NCBI GenBank assembly: GCA_002419585.1
Contig: DIGJ01000010.1
Span: 1-64,000 of the forward strand
DNA: 64,000 nucleotides
Origin: Lachnoclostridium sp. UBA5725
GTDB taxonomy: Bacteria; Bacillota; Clostridia; Lachnospirales; Lachnospiraceae
Direction of reading: 5' to 3'
The notes under the pieces are model-generated. The model made no database searches, had not been told where the DNA came from, and saw only the letters and a program-made list of their open reading frames with translations. Made by a program: the position numbers and the translations under genes. How positions within the stretch are numbered: position 1 is the first letter of the stretch; each line of letters begins with the position of its first letter. Positions 18,204 through 27,342 of this stretch are shown one piece after another.

Positions 18204-19385
18204 ATGGCTATAAATGTAATTAAAGAAAAGTGTAAGGGTTGTTCCCTTTGCGTAAAGAGCTGTCCATTTAGTGCAATCACTTTAGAGAATAAGCTAGCTT
18301 TTATTGGAACAGGATGTACAGGTTGTGGAGTCTGTGTAGAAAAATGTCCATTTGATGCGATTGTAAAAACAGAAGAAGAAAGGGAAGAGAAGGACTTAAG
18401 TGCTTATAAAGGGGTCTGGGTATTTGCGGAACAACGAGAAGGTAAAATAATGCCAGTTGTTATTGAGCTTTTAGGAGAAGGAAAAAAACTTGCCACAGAA
18501 GTTGGATGTGAGCTGTGTGCAGTACTTTGCGGTTTCGAAATCAGCGGATTAGTGGATGAACTTTTTGAATATGGTGCAGATAAAGTTTATTTGGCTGATG
18601 CGCTTGAACTAAAAAATTATACAACGGATGGATATACAAAAGTTATTTATGAAGCAATTACAGAATATAAACCAGAAATAGTTCTTCTAGGAGCAACACA
18701 CATAGGACGTGATTTAGGACCATGCCTTGCGGTAAAATGTAATACAGGTCTTACGGCAGACTGTACGAAGCTTGAAATAGATCCGGAAGATAAGAAAATA
18801 AAGCAAACCCGTCCTGCATTTGGTGGAAATCTTATGGCAACTATTGTTTGTCCGAACCACAGACCACAAATGTCTACTGTAAGACCAGGTGTAATGACCA
18901 TAGCTGAACAAGTAGTTGGAAGAAAAGGGGAAGTTGTAGCCTTAAATCCAGTATTTGAAGAAGGAGATATCCGTACTAAAGTTTTAAATATAGTAAAGAC
19001 AATCAAAGATAGTGTATCCCTTACCGATGCAGAAATTATTGTAGCCGGTGGCATGGGACTTGGAAAACCGGAAGGATTTGAAATTTTGAAACAACTTGCA
19101 GATAAGCTTGGGGGTGTCATTGCAGCATCAAGAGCAGCAGTAGATGCCGGATGGATAGATCATGCATATCAGGTAGGACAGACTGGAACCACAGTAAAGC
19201 CTAAAGTTTATATTGCATGCGGTATTTCAGGTGCGATTCAGCATGTGGCTGGAATGCAGAATGCGGAACAAATCATTGCAATCAATACAAGTGAAAATGC
19301 TCCAATCTTTGAAGTTGCTGATTATGGGATGGTAGGGGATCTTTATCAAGTAATACCTACAATTATAGAAGAGATTGACAAATAA
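18204..19385 (+). CDS. etfA: Electron transfer flavoprotein subunit alpha 1 with N-terminal ferredoxin domain
   Basis: 393 residues, longer than plain EtfA (about 320). The first ~60 residues form a two-[4Fe-4S] ferredoxin domain (Cys10, 13, 16, 20 and 38, 41, 44, 48). The remainder is EtfA with the C-terminal FAD-binding segment (GQTGTTVKPK, ACGISGAIQH). This extra domain is known from CarE of Acetobacterium caffeate reductase and from bifurcating lactate dehydrogenase Etfs, so NADH-dependent ferredoxin reduction coupled to enoyl-CoA reduction is likely here (inference). Confidence 0.95.
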   Translation: MAINVIKEKCKGCSLCVKSCPFSAITLENKLAFIGTGCTGCGVCVEKCPFDAIVKTEEEREEKDLSAYKGVWVFAEQREGKIMPVVIELLGEGKKLATEVGCELCAVLCGFEISGLVDELFEYGADKVYLADALELKNYTTDGYTKVIYEAITEYKPEIVLLGATHIGRDLGPCLAVKCNTGLTADCTKLEIDPEDKKIKQTRPAFGGNLMATIVCPNHRPQMSTVRPGVMTIAEQVVGRKGEVVALNPVFEEGDIRTKVLNIVKTIKDSVSLTDAEIIVAGGMGLGKPEGFEILKQLADKLGGVIAASRAAVDAGWIDHAYQVGQTGTTVKPKVYIACGISGAIQHVAGMQNAEQIIAINTSENAPIFEVADYGMVGDLYQVIPTIIEEIDK

Positions 19386-19411
19386 TAATTTTTTTAAGGA
19401 GGATTTAGATT

Positions 19412-20653
19412 ATGTTTGAAAGAAAACCATTAAAAGGTGTACGGGTTGTGGAATTAGCTACATTCATTGCTGCTGCAAGTGCAGGTAGATTTATGGCGGA
19501 TTTAGGAGCTGATGTTATAAAAATTGAGTCAGCAAAGGGTGATCCATTGCGTTTTACTGCACCATCAGAGGGAAGACCGTTGGATATGTATGAAAATACC
19601 ACATGGGAGTTGGAGAATGCAAATAAACGTTGCATTTCTTTAAACATGAAGGATCCAGCTGGTAAAGAAGCATTTTTTAAATTACTCGATACAGCAGATG
19701 TTTTAATAACGAACTGGAGGGTTCAGGCTCTTGAAAGAGCAGGATTAGATTATGAAACACTCAAAGTAAAATATCCAAAATTAGTATATGGAATTTGTAC
19801 TGGATATGGTGAGTTTGGACCGGATAAGGATTTACCAGGATTTGATTTTACTGCCTTTTTTGCAAGAGGTGGATATCTTCATTCATTACGTCAAAGAGGA
19901 ACAATTCCGATGAATGTCGTACCAGGTCTTGGAGATCATAATGTAGGTATGAATATGGTTGCTGGTATATTGGCAGCGCTTTATCAGGCCAAAACCACAG
20001 GTTTTGGTGAAAAGGTAGAAACTAGTCTTTTTGAAAGTGCAGTATACAATATGGGTATGATGATTCAGGCTGCTAACTATGATGGTGCAGCAAGACAATA
20101 TCCAATAGACGTACGTTACAGTGCAAATCCATTTAATGCTGCTTGGAGAACTTTAGATGACCGTTTTATACAGACATGTATGCCAGATTATAATACATAT
20201 TTCAAGACATTTATTACAGCGATTGGAAGAGAAGATTTGGTAGACGATGAAAATTATTTCCCAATTCAGAATCTTCAGGCGAAAGAACTTGGTGCGCAAA
20301 TGTATGATATTGTTATGGAAGCCTTTGGGAAGAAGACAGTTGCGGAGTGGAAGGAAATACTTACTAAGGCAGATATCCCATTTAGTGTAGCTCAGTCATG
20401 GGAAGATATTCTTGCGGATGAGCAAGCATGGGAAAATAACTGCTTTTATAAAATGAAATATGATAATGGAAACGAAAGAACCTTGGTACGTTTACCTGTT
20501 AAGTTTGAAGAAATGGGAGTTCCTGAGTATAATCGTGGACCACTTATTGGCGAACAAGGTGTTGATATTTTGAAAGAATTAGGATATTCACAAGATGAAA
20601 TTAATAGTTTCTTAGAGAATAAAACATTATTTGTTTGGAATTCGGACAAATAA
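19412..20653 (+). CDS. Class III CoA-transferase (CaiB/BaiF, HadA/FldA-like)
   Basis: 413 residues. The family catalytic Asp is Asp175 in PGLGDHNVGM, and the opening LKGVRVVELATFIAAASAGRFMADLGADVIKIE is typical. It moves CoA from a product acyl-CoA to the incoming acid; HadA and FldA do this for 2-hydroxyisocaproate and aryl-lactates, CarA for caffeate. Being last in lobe one after acd-etfBA, it supplies the thioester for the dehydratase/reductase without ATP. Downstream (20671-20712) is only an imperfect hairpin without a T-run, so the end of the transcript is unclear. Confidence 0.9.
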   Translation: MFERKPLKGVRVVELATFIAAASAGRFMADLGADVIKIESAKGDPLRFTAPSEGRPLDMYENTTWELENANKRCISLNMKDPAGKEAFFKLLDTADVLITNWRVQALERAGLDYETLKVKYPKLVYGICTGYGEFGPDKDLPGFDFTAFFARGGYLHSLRQRGTIPMNVVPGLGDHNVGMNMVAGILAALYQAKTTGFGEKVETSLFESAVYNMGMMIQAANYDGAARQYPIDVRYSANPFNAAWRTLDDRFIQTCMPDYNTYFKTFITAIGREDLVDDENYFPIQNLQAKELGAQMYDIVMEAFGKKTVAEWKEILTKADIPFSVAQSWEDILADEQAWENNCFYKMKYDNGNERTLVRLPVKFEEMGVPEYNRGPLIGEQGVDILKELGYSQDEINSFLENKTLFVWNSDK

Positions 20654-20770
20654 TTGTAATAATCTACTTATGGGGGATATTCCTTATATCATAATAAGAA
20701 TATTCCCTATAGTTGTTAAAAAAATAGAAAATAGCTATTCTACTATACGATGCAAGTATAATAGTATCTA

Positions 20771-20800
20771 TTGTTTTTTTCTGTATAAATAAGGTATAAT
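20771..20800 (+). promoter_or_regulatory. Probable sigma-A promoter of the second GntR gene
   Basis: TTGTTT, an 18-nt spacer and TATAAT, 43 bp before the start codon. The preceding AAGTATAATAGTATC resembles a degenerate operator and could give autoregulation. Confidence 0.5.
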
Positions 20801-20843
20801 CATTACATAATTAAGCAATTAATAAGTAGAATAGAGGAATAAT

Positions 20844-21524
20844 ATGCAAAATAGTAAGTTTATGACCAGCAATGAGGTCTATGAAGATCTTTGCTTAAAA
20901 ATAGAAAAATTAGTGTATATGCCTGGAGAAAGCATCAGTGAGAATGAACTGTGCAAAACATATGATGTTTCCAGACATATTATTAGGGGAGCAATTACAC
21001 GGGCGAAAGAGAGAAGATTACTTACAGTTTACCCACAACGTGGTACCTTTGTAAGCCAGATTGACATGGGGTATGTAGAAGATATTTTATATTTGCGTGA
21101 ATCCGTTGAACAGGAAGCATTACGTCGTATTATGAATCTTGATGACATTAAAATTTTGGAATTAGTGGAACATTTAAAGAAGAATGTAAAAGAACAAAAA
21201 AGGGTTATAAAAAAAGAAATCACAATGGATGAATTTTATAAGATTGATAATATTTATCACGGTTTTCTTCTTAAGGCAGTAGGGAAGGAGCAGGTAATGA
21301 ACTTAGTAAAAGAGCAGTATATTCACGTACGCCGCTGGAGAAATTTTGAAGTAAGTAATATGAGCCGACTGGAAGAAATTATAGAAGACCATGATAAACT
21401 GATTGAAACAATTATAAATCGTGACCATCAGGGAGGTTGGGAATGCCTACATACGCATTTGGATACTGTAACTAGATTGAAAGATATCGTTCAAACTGTA
21501 CAAGCTGAGTTTTTTATTTTTTAA
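20844..21524 (+). CDS. GntR family regulator 2, FCD subfamily
   Basis: 226 residues, paralogous to the regulator at 11389 over the whole length: shared EPGQ/MPGE-xSENxLC, YPQRGT(Y/F)VSxID and RRWRNF-like segments. N-terminal winged helix, C-terminal FCD ligand-binding domain. It heads lobe two as its paralogue heads lobe one. GAGGA lies 6 bases before the ATG. Both proteins probably read the GTNNAC array motifs; whether each has a distinct ligand is unknown. Confidence 0.9.
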   Translation: MQNSKFMTSNEVYEDLCLKIEKLVYMPGESISENELCKTYDVSRHIIRGAITRAKERRLLTVYPQRGTFVSQIDMGYVEDILYLRESVEQEALRRIMNLDDIKILELVEHLKKNVKEQKRVIKKEITMDEFYKIDNIYHGFLLKAVGKEQVMNLVKEQYIHVRRWRNFEVSNMSRLEEIIEDHDKLIETIINRDHQGGWECLHTHLDTVTRLKDIVQTVQAEFFIF

Positions 21525-21594
21525 TAAATTGTTAAAAATGCCAAGTTTTATCTTTACAAAATGATTAGACTTTGGTATTATTTTAACAAAGCAT

Positions 21595-21626
21595 GTCGAC
21601 AAGTACACATGTACACATGTGTACAC
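21595..21626. promoter_or_regulatory. Four-unit GTNNAC operator array
   Basis: Hexamers GTCGAC (21595), GTACAC (21603), GTACAC (21611) and GTGTAC (21619) occur at exact 8-bp steps with spacers AA, AT, AT. The last pair makes the perfect 14-bp palindrome GTACACATGTGTAC. It lies 146 bp before the second transporter gene. Confidence 0.55.
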
Positions 21627-21771
21627 AGTGTTAAGTATTCTTATAAGGAGTGGTTTATATCAGAAGAAAATAAGACACATGATAAGTATTCTATCACAAT
21701 TTAAGAAATATAAAAGATTGTTAAAGAATTAATTAACTACAAGGTATGTTATGAGAAAAGGAGAAAATGAT

Positions 21772-22902
21772 ATGAATAAAAACAAAAAGTTATCAGCAGC
21801 ATTTGGAATCACGTTTGTATGGTTTACAACACAATTTGGTGGAGGATTTGCTTCGGGTGCACAATTAAAAAGTTATTTTATAAATTATGGAATTTTATGC
21901 TTACTTACTTGTATTGGAGCGCAAGCAATTCCTGCAATATATAATGCTTATATTGCTTTCTACTGCAAAAAGCATGGTACCTATGATTATCGAAGCTTTA
22001 ACAATTCATTCTATGGGAAATTTGCACCAATATTTTCCAATTTATATGAATTAGTGTACATATTTGTATTATTGGTAGTACCTGCAGTTGCCTTCTCAAC
22101 TGGGGGTACTACATTAGCGGCATTAACTGGTATTCCATACATTATTTGTACGGCAGCTATCGGAGTATTTATTTTTATTGTTGCGATTTATGGAACGGCA
22201 ATTGTACGTAAAGTTGCAACGGCACTTTCCATTTTAATCGTAGTAGGACTTTTAGTTGTATTTATACCAAATATTATAGCTCAGTGGGATCAAATTACAG
22301 TTTCCACTCGTCATATGTCAACTGCTGGTGCACCAGTTTGGCCGGCTATCTGGAGCATGATTGTATATGCAGCGTTCCAAATTGCCGCTTCTCCTGCAGT
22401 ATTTTCACAGCATGCAGAAGTATTAGAAGAACCTAAAGATGCAAAATTAACATATTTTATTGGATTCTTAGTAAATAGCATTATGATCTTTATATCTACA
22501 ATTGGGCTCTTAGCTATTGTAGAAACAGCGGAATATGGGGAAGCTTCACTACCTGTTATTTTATTGGTACAAAATGGAGTAGGTGGTAAGATATTAATGC
22601 CAGTTATCTCTATTTTAATCATTTTAGGTGCTGTTTCAACAGCGGTTAATATGGTAGCAGCAGGGACAACAAGAATTTGTCGCGTAATTGACAAAAATTA
22701 CAACCCGGATGCAAAACCTTCAAAAGCAGTTCTTTTATCGACATTGATATTATGTTTACTTGGATTTTCAGTTGCACAGTTTGGATTGTTAGCATTGGTA
22801 GCAAAAGGATATGGAATGTTAGCTTATTTGACTTTCCCAGTAATCATTATTCCATATATTATTCATATGATCTATACCAAATTTGATTCAAAAACCAACT
22901 AA
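21772..22902 (+). CDS. YkvI-family membrane transporter, copy 2
   Basis: 376 residues from the ATG at 21772; AAAGGAG lies about 8 bases upstream, while an ATG at 21751 has no site. It has the same ~10-helix pattern and opening (FGITFVWFTTQFGGGFASGAQ) as copy 1, and a clear paralogue along its length. Predicted secondary carrier in the cytoplasmic membrane. Placed between GntR2 and the dehydratase activator, it probably carries a second related acid. The family is poorly characterised and the substrate is unknown. Confidence 0.8.
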   Translation: MNKNKKLSAAFGITFVWFTTQFGGGFASGAQLKSYFINYGILCLLTCIGAQAIPAIYNAYIAFYCKKHGTYDYRSFNNSFYGKFAPIFSNLYELVYIFVLLVVPAVAFSTGGTTLAALTGIPYIICTAAIGVFIFIVAIYGTAIVRKVATALSILIVVGLLVVFIPNIIAQWDQITVSTRHMSTAGAPVWPAIWSMIVYAAFQIAASPAVFSQHAEVLEEPKDAKLTYFIGFLVNSIMIFISTIGLLAIVETAEYGEASLPVILLVQNGVGGKILMPVISILIILGAVSTAVNMVAAGTTRICRVIDKNYNPDAKPSKAVLLSTLILCLLGFSVAQFGLLALVAKGYGMLAYLTFPVIIIPYIIHMIYTKFDSKTN

Positions 22903-22926
22903 TTAGAATATAAGGAGTGTAACAAG

Positions 22927-23706
22927 ATGATATATACACTAGGAATCGATATCGGTTCTACAACCTCAAAGTGTGTTGTATTAAAAGATGGAAAGGAGTT
23001 AATTGCAAAATCTTTGGTACAAGCAGGAACTGGAACGCAAGGGCCACAGAAAGCATATGATGAGGTTCTTAAAATAGCGGGTATCCAGGTAGAAGATATT
23101 GTGTTTACATTAGCAACAGGATATGGAAGAACCACATTTGATGCAATGGATGGCGAAATGAGTGAATTAAGCTGTCACGCAAAAGGAGTATTTCATATGA
23201 ATCCAACTGCTAGAACCATTATTGATATTGGAGGTCAGGATGCAAAAGTCATTCAATTGAATGAAAAAGGTATGATATCCAATTTCATGATGAATGATAA
23301 ATGTGCTGCAGGAACAGGTCGATTTCTAGATGTTATGGCACAAATATTACAATTAAAAGTAAGCGAACTTGAAAACTATGCAAAAAAAGCGACAGAGCCT
23401 GTTAAAATATCAAGCACTTGTACAGTATTTGCTGAATCAGAAGTGATTTCCCAGTTATCAAAAGGCGTAGACTTAACGGATTTAATTGCAGGTATATGCA
23501 ATTCTGTTGCAAGTCGTGTTGCGGCATTAGCAAAACGAGTTGGAGTGATAGAAGGAGTCTGTATGAGTGGCGGAGTTGCGCAAAATGGTGGAGTTAGAGA
23601 AGCACTTGCTAGGGAATTAGATACCGAAATATGCTATACCGAAGATGCACAGTATATGGGCGCACTTGGTGCAGCGATTGCAGCTTATGAAAAATATACT
23701 TCTTAA
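22927..23706 (+). CDS. 2-hydroxyacyl-CoA dehydratase activator ATPase (HgdC/HadI/FldI type, BadF family)
   Basis: 259 residues, the standard length. ASKHA-fold ATPase motifs are DIGSTTSK (7-14), DIGGQDAK (100-107) and GTGRFLD. Cys126 (NDKCAAGTG) and Cys165 (SSTCTVFAESE) are the two cysteines that, one pair per homodimer, bridge the subunit-interface [4Fe-4S] cluster. It injects one high-energy electron, at the cost of ATP, into the dehydratase. It is the only activator in the window, although the dehydratase subunits lie 9 kb upstream in lobe one, so the two lobes must work together. Confidence 0.96.
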   Translation: MIYTLGIDIGSTTSKCVVLKDGKELIAKSLVQAGTGTQGPQKAYDEVLKIAGIQVEDIVFTLATGYGRTTFDAMDGEMSELSCHAKGVFHMNPTARTIIDIGGQDAKVIQLNEKGMISNFMMNDKCAAGTGRFLDVMAQILQLKVSELENYAKKATEPVKISSTCTVFAESEVISQLSKGVDLTDLIAGICNSVASRVAALAKRVGVIEGVCMSGGVAQNGGVREALARELDTEICYTEDAQYMGALGAAIAAYEKYTS

Positions 23707-23714
23707 AAAAGAAC

Positions 23715-23740
23715 ATTATGCCGGGATATTCCGGCATAAT
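23715..23740 (+). repeat. 10-bp perfect hairpin after the activator gene
   Basis: ATTATGCCGG, loop GATATT, CCGGCATAAT, just 8 bp after the activator stop. No T-run follows, so it resembles the hairpin at 16041: an intercistronic element directly before a GTNNAC operator. Confidence 0.6.
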
Positions 23741-23754
23741 ATATGATCTAGTAT

Positions 23755-23768
23755 GTTAACAAGTATAC
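23755..23768. promoter_or_regulatory. Candidate GntR operator before the CoA ligase
   Basis: GTTAAC-AA-GTATAC, two palindromic hexamers at the 8-bp step, only 16 bp before the start codon. Binding here could block transcription into the ligase operon or act on a promoter just upstream. Confidence 0.45.
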
Positions 23769-23784
23769 AAGCTTGGAGGCTAAC

Positions 23785-25386
23785 ATGAAATTAAAAGAAA
23801 CGACAGTGGATCAGTTATTGAAATATAATGCAAAATACTATCCAAATGAGATTGCAATGGAGTATCATGAATACCATTGCAACTGGAGGGAATTGGATAA
23901 AATTACAGATTGTTTGGCAGCGAAATATCTTGATTACGGGATACATAAAGGAACTCATGTTGGGATTTTTGCTCCAAATAGCCCCAATTGGGTATTTACA
24001 TACATTGCATTAGCAAAAATAGGTGCGGTTTCGGTTCTCATAAACTTCAACTATAAAAACAAAGAATTGCAATCTATCGTAAATTATGCAAGTATCGAAT
24101 ATTTGTGTTATGGAGATAAATACAAAGAAAATGATTTTATCGATATGATAAAACATCTCAGAAAACAAAAAATTTGGCGGATGCGTCAGTATATTTATAT
24201 TGGACCGGATGAAAATCAAAACTGGCTGAATGTAGAAGATTTTATTACTTACGAAAATAAAAATAACAACTTGGAAAATTTAATTGAAAAAAAAGCACAG
24301 GTTCACTCGGAAGACGTTCTAAGCATGCTTTTTACTTCTGGAACGACAGCACAGCCTAAAGGTGTTATGTTGACCCAGTTTCAAATGTTAAATGTAGCAA
24401 AAATAGCTTGTGAGCAAATGCATTGGAACCAAGAGGATAAGATATGTCTGACATTATCTTTATTTCATTGTTTCGGATTATCAACTGGATTATTAGCAAG
24501 TATTGTGTCCGGGTGTAGTATTTGTGTCGTAGAAAGCTTTCGATCAAAGCAGGTGATAGAATTAATAGATGAAAAAAAGTGTACTGTATTAAACGGAGTA
24601 CCAACTATGTTTTTAGCAATGATGAAAAATGAAGAGTTCTATCGTTATGATTTAACTTCACTAAAATCTGGAATTATTGCGGGCGCAGGAATTCGAAGGT
24701 GTGACTATCGAAATATATGCAATCACTTCCCTATAAAAAAACTACAACAATCTTTTGGTCAGACAGAAGCGTCACCAAGTATTACATTTTCTGATTTTGA
24801 GGACACATTGGAGCAAAAGGAAGGTTCTGTTGGAAAAGTGATTCCGGAAGTGGAACTTCGGATTATGGATGAAAAGCGACATATTGTAACAGAGCCATTT
24901 GTGTCAGGCGAGGTCCAAATTAAGGGATTTAATGTAATGAAATTTGGATATTTCAAAAGAAAGATGGATACAAAAAAAGTATTTACTATTGATGGTTGGC
25001 TTAGAACTGGAGATATTGGGTATTTAGATAATGAGAAAAATTTATATATAACAGGTCGAAAAAAAGATATTATCATTCGATGTGGTGAAAATATTTCACC
25101 TCTTGAAATCGAAGAAGTTATAATGCAATATGAAGGGATTTTGGATGTAAAGGTATTCGGTGTTCCAGATTCATTTGCACAGGAAGAAATAGCTGCAGCT
25201 GTATCTTGTTATAAGTCGGTGAAAAAAGAAAAGCTTATTGCATACTTAAAAGAAAATATAGCGGATTATAAAGTACCAAAATACATATATGGCTTTCAAG
25301 CCTTTCCATTGTTAGCAAATGGAAAAGTTGATATAAAAACGCTTAAAAATACTGTTTTAGAAAAAATTAAGGAGGATCAAGTATGA
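23785..25386 (+). CDS. Acyl-CoA ligase (AMP-forming), CarB/BaiB-like
   Basis: 533 residues from the ATG at 23785, with GGAGG 5 bases upstream; an in-frame TTG at 23773 overlaps that site and is rejected. Adenylate-forming motifs: LFTSGTTAQPKG (P-loop), QSFGQTEASP, WLRTGDIGYLD, GRKKDIIIRCGENISP and the C-terminal catalytic Lys in LANGKVD. It makes a CoA thioester from a free acid with ATP. The stop overlaps the next start (ATGA). Order ligase-acd-etfB-etfA equals carBCDE of Acetobacterium, suggesting an aryl-acrylate or similar enoate as substrate; this is inference. Confidence 0.9.
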   Translation: MKLKETTVDQLLKYNAKYYPNEIAMEYHEYHCNWRELDKITDCLAAKYLDYGIHKGTHVGIFAPNSPNWVFTYIALAKIGAVSVLINFNYKNKELQSIVNYASIEYLCYGDKYKENDFIDMIKHLRKQKIWRMRQYIYIGPDENQNWLNVEDFITYENKNNNLENLIEKKAQVHSEDVLSMLFTSGTTAQPKGVMLTQFQMLNVAKIACEQMHWNQEDKICLTLSLFHCFGLSTGLLASIVSGCSICVVESFRSKQVIELIDEKKCTVLNGVPTMFLAMMKNEEFYRYDLTSLKSGIIAGAGIRRCDYRNICNHFPIKKLQQSFGQTEASPSITFSDFEDTLEQKEGSVGKVIPEVELRIMDEKRHIVTEPFVSGEVQIKGFNVMKFGYFKRKMDTKKVFTIDGWLRTGDIGYLDNEKNLYITGRKKDIIIRCGENISPLEIEEVIMQYEGILDVKVFGVPDSFAQEEIAAAVSCYKSVKKEKLIAYLKENIADYKVPKYIYGFQAFPLLANGKVDIKTLKNTVLEKIKEDQV

Positions 25387-26522
25387 AATTTACGGAACAA
25401 CATGAGTTAATTAGAAAATTAGCTAGGGACTTTGCTGAAAAGGAGCTGACTTCAGAAATTCTAGATAAGGTAGAGGAAATGGGTGAGTTTCCGCAGGAGA
25501 TATTAGATAAGATGGCAAAAGCAGGATTCTTTGGAATTAAAATTCCAAGAGAATTTGATGGTGCTGGTGCAGATACCGTTTCCTATGTTATCGTAATGGA
25601 AGAAATTGCAAGGGTTTCTGCAGTTGCAAGTATTTATGTTTCTTCACCAAACTCCTTGTCTGGTGGACCATTATTATTATCTGGAACGGAGCAACAGATT
25701 GATAAATACTTAAAACCAGTGGTAAAGGGAGAAAAAATGCTTGCCTTTGCATTAACAGAACCAGGCGCTGGATCGGATGCAGGTGGAGTAGCTACAACTG
25801 CAGTAGAAGATGGTGATTACTATGTATTAAATGGACGTAAAACATTTATTACCATGGCACCTTTGGCAGATTTTGCAGTTGTATATGCAAAGACGGATGT
25901 AAGTAAGGGTTCCCGTGGTATCTCAGCATTTATCGTAGATATGAAACAAGAAGGAGTATCCTGCGGTAAGCCAGAGCACAAAATGGGATTAATCGGATGT
26001 GCAACCAGCGATATCATATTAGAAAATGTCAGAGTACATAAGAGCAATATCCTTGGTGAATTAAACAAAGGATTTACAAATGCAATGAAAACACTGGATG
26101 TTGGACGTATTGGAGTTGCAGCACAGTCCATTGGTGTTGCTCAGGCTGCACTTGATGAGGCTATCAAATATGCAAAAGAAAGAAAACAATTTGGCAGATG
26201 TATTGGTGATTTTCAGGCAATTAGCTTCATGATAGCAGATATGGCAACAAAGCTAAAAGCTGCCAAACACTTAGTATATGATGCTGCTTATTTAAAAGAT
26301 ACCAACCAAAATGCATCCATGGCTGCATCTATGGCAAAGTACTATGCAGCGGAAACCTGCAATGAAATCTGTGCAAAATCCTTACAGATTCATGGTGGAT
26401 ATGGATATATCAAAGATTACAAGATTGAACGTTTATATAGAGACTGTAGAGTATTTACTATCTATGAAGGTACCTCTCAGGTACAGCAAATGGTAATTGC
26501 CGGTCAATTATTGAAGAAATAA
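25383..26522 (+). CDS. Acyl-CoA dehydrogenase / enoyl-CoA reductase 2 (AcdB/CarC-like)
   Basis: 379 residues, paralogue of the enzyme at 16238 with the same length and motifs (LTEPGAGSDAG, IYEGTSQVQQ with catalytic Glu362). Differences are concentrated in short patches, such as residues 33-36 and 59-66. It overlaps the ligase by 4 bp, so translation is coupled. Predicted to reduce the enoyl-CoA formed by the ligase or dehydratase with the EtfBA encoded next. Confidence 0.93.
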   Translation: MKFTEQHELIRKLARDFAEKELTSEILDKVEEMGEFPQEILDKMAKAGFFGIKIPREFDGAGADTVSYVIVMEEIARVSAVASIYVSSPNSLSGGPLLLSGTEQQIDKYLKPVVKGEKMLAFALTEPGAGSDAGGVATTAVEDGDYYVLNGRKTFITMAPLADFAVVYAKTDVSKGSRGISAFIVDMKQEGVSCGKPEHKMGLIGCATSDIILENVRVHKSNILGELNKGFTNAMKTLDVGRIGVAAQSIGVAQAALDEAIKYAKERKQFGRCIGDFQAISFMIADMATKLKAAKHLVYDAAYLKDTNQNASMAASMAKYYAAETCNEICAKSLQIHGGYGYIKDYKIERLYRDCRVFTIYEGTSQVQQMVIAGQLLKK

Positions 26523-26536
26523 GGAGGATACAGAAT

Positions 26537-27322
26537 ATGAAGCTATTAGTTTGCGCAAAGCAAGTACCAGATACAAACGAAGTTAAAATAGACCCAGTGA
26601 AAGGGACCTTAATCCGTGATGGTGTTCCAAGTATCTTAAATCCAGATGATGCAAACGCGTTAGAGGCAGCTCTACAAATCAAAGACGCAAATCCTGGAAC
26701 CACGGTTTCTGTTATTACCATGGGTCCACCACAGGCAACGATGATGTTAAAGGAATGTCTTGCTATGGGAGCGGATGAAGCGTTCCTCTTAAGTGACAGA
26801 GCTTTTGGAGGAGCGGATACTTGTGCAACTTCAACTACAATTGCAGCTGGTATTAAAAAAGTTGGCGATGTGGATATAATATTTGCAGGACGTCAGGCAA
26901 TAGATGGAGATACCGCACAGGTAGGACCTCAAGTTGCACAACGACTCGGAATCCCAGTTGTTACTTATGTTCAGGATGTAAAAATTGGAGATGGAAAGGT
27001 AACTGTACAGCGTCAGTTGGAAGATGGATATGAAGTAATAGAAGTAAAGACTCCATGCCTTTTGACAGCAGTAAAAGAATTAAATGAACCAAGATATATG
27101 AGTATTTATAATATTATTGATGGATGCAAGAAGGAAATTCCATCCTGGAATCATGAAGATGTAAATTTAGATCCAGCTGATTGCGGTCTTAATGCATCTC
27201 CAACACAGGTATTTCGTTCCTTTACCCCACAACCGAAGGGAAAAGGAGAAATGCTTTCTGGTTCAGTAAGTGAAGTTTCCAAATTGTTGGTTGAAAAACT
27301 AAGTGAAAAACATTTAATTTAG
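26537..27322 (+). CDS. etfB: Electron transfer flavoprotein subunit beta 2
   Basis: 261 residues, same length as copy 1 with the signature RQAIDGDTAQVGPQVAQRLG intact. 14 bp after the dehydrogenase, with AAGGAGG overlapping its stop. The partner is the EtfA directly downstream; cross-pairing with the lobe-one EtfA is possible given the similarity. Confidence 0.95.
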   Translation: MKLLVCAKQVPDTNEVKIDPVKGTLIRDGVPSILNPDDANALEAALQIKDANPGTTVSVITMGPPQATMMLKECLAMGADEAFLLSDRAFGGADTCATSTTIAAGIKKVGDVDIIFAGRQAIDGDTAQVGPQVAQRLGIPVVTYVQDVKIGDGKVTVQRQLEDGYEVIEVKTPCLLTAVKELNEPRYMSIYNIIDGCKKEIPSWNHEDVNLDPADCGLNASPTQVFRSFTPQPKGKGEMLSGSVSEVSKLLVEKLSEKHLI

Positions 27323-27342
27323 AGTAGAAAGGGCGGATAAAA

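Noticed and set aside
20671..20712. Terminator after the CoA-transferase gene
   Set aside because: The inverted repeat has a bulge and a mismatch, and no T-run follows; too weak to call.
21531..21590. Imperfect inverted repeat after the second GntR gene
   Set aside because: Arms match only in patches and no T-run follows, so neither terminator nor operator could be supported.
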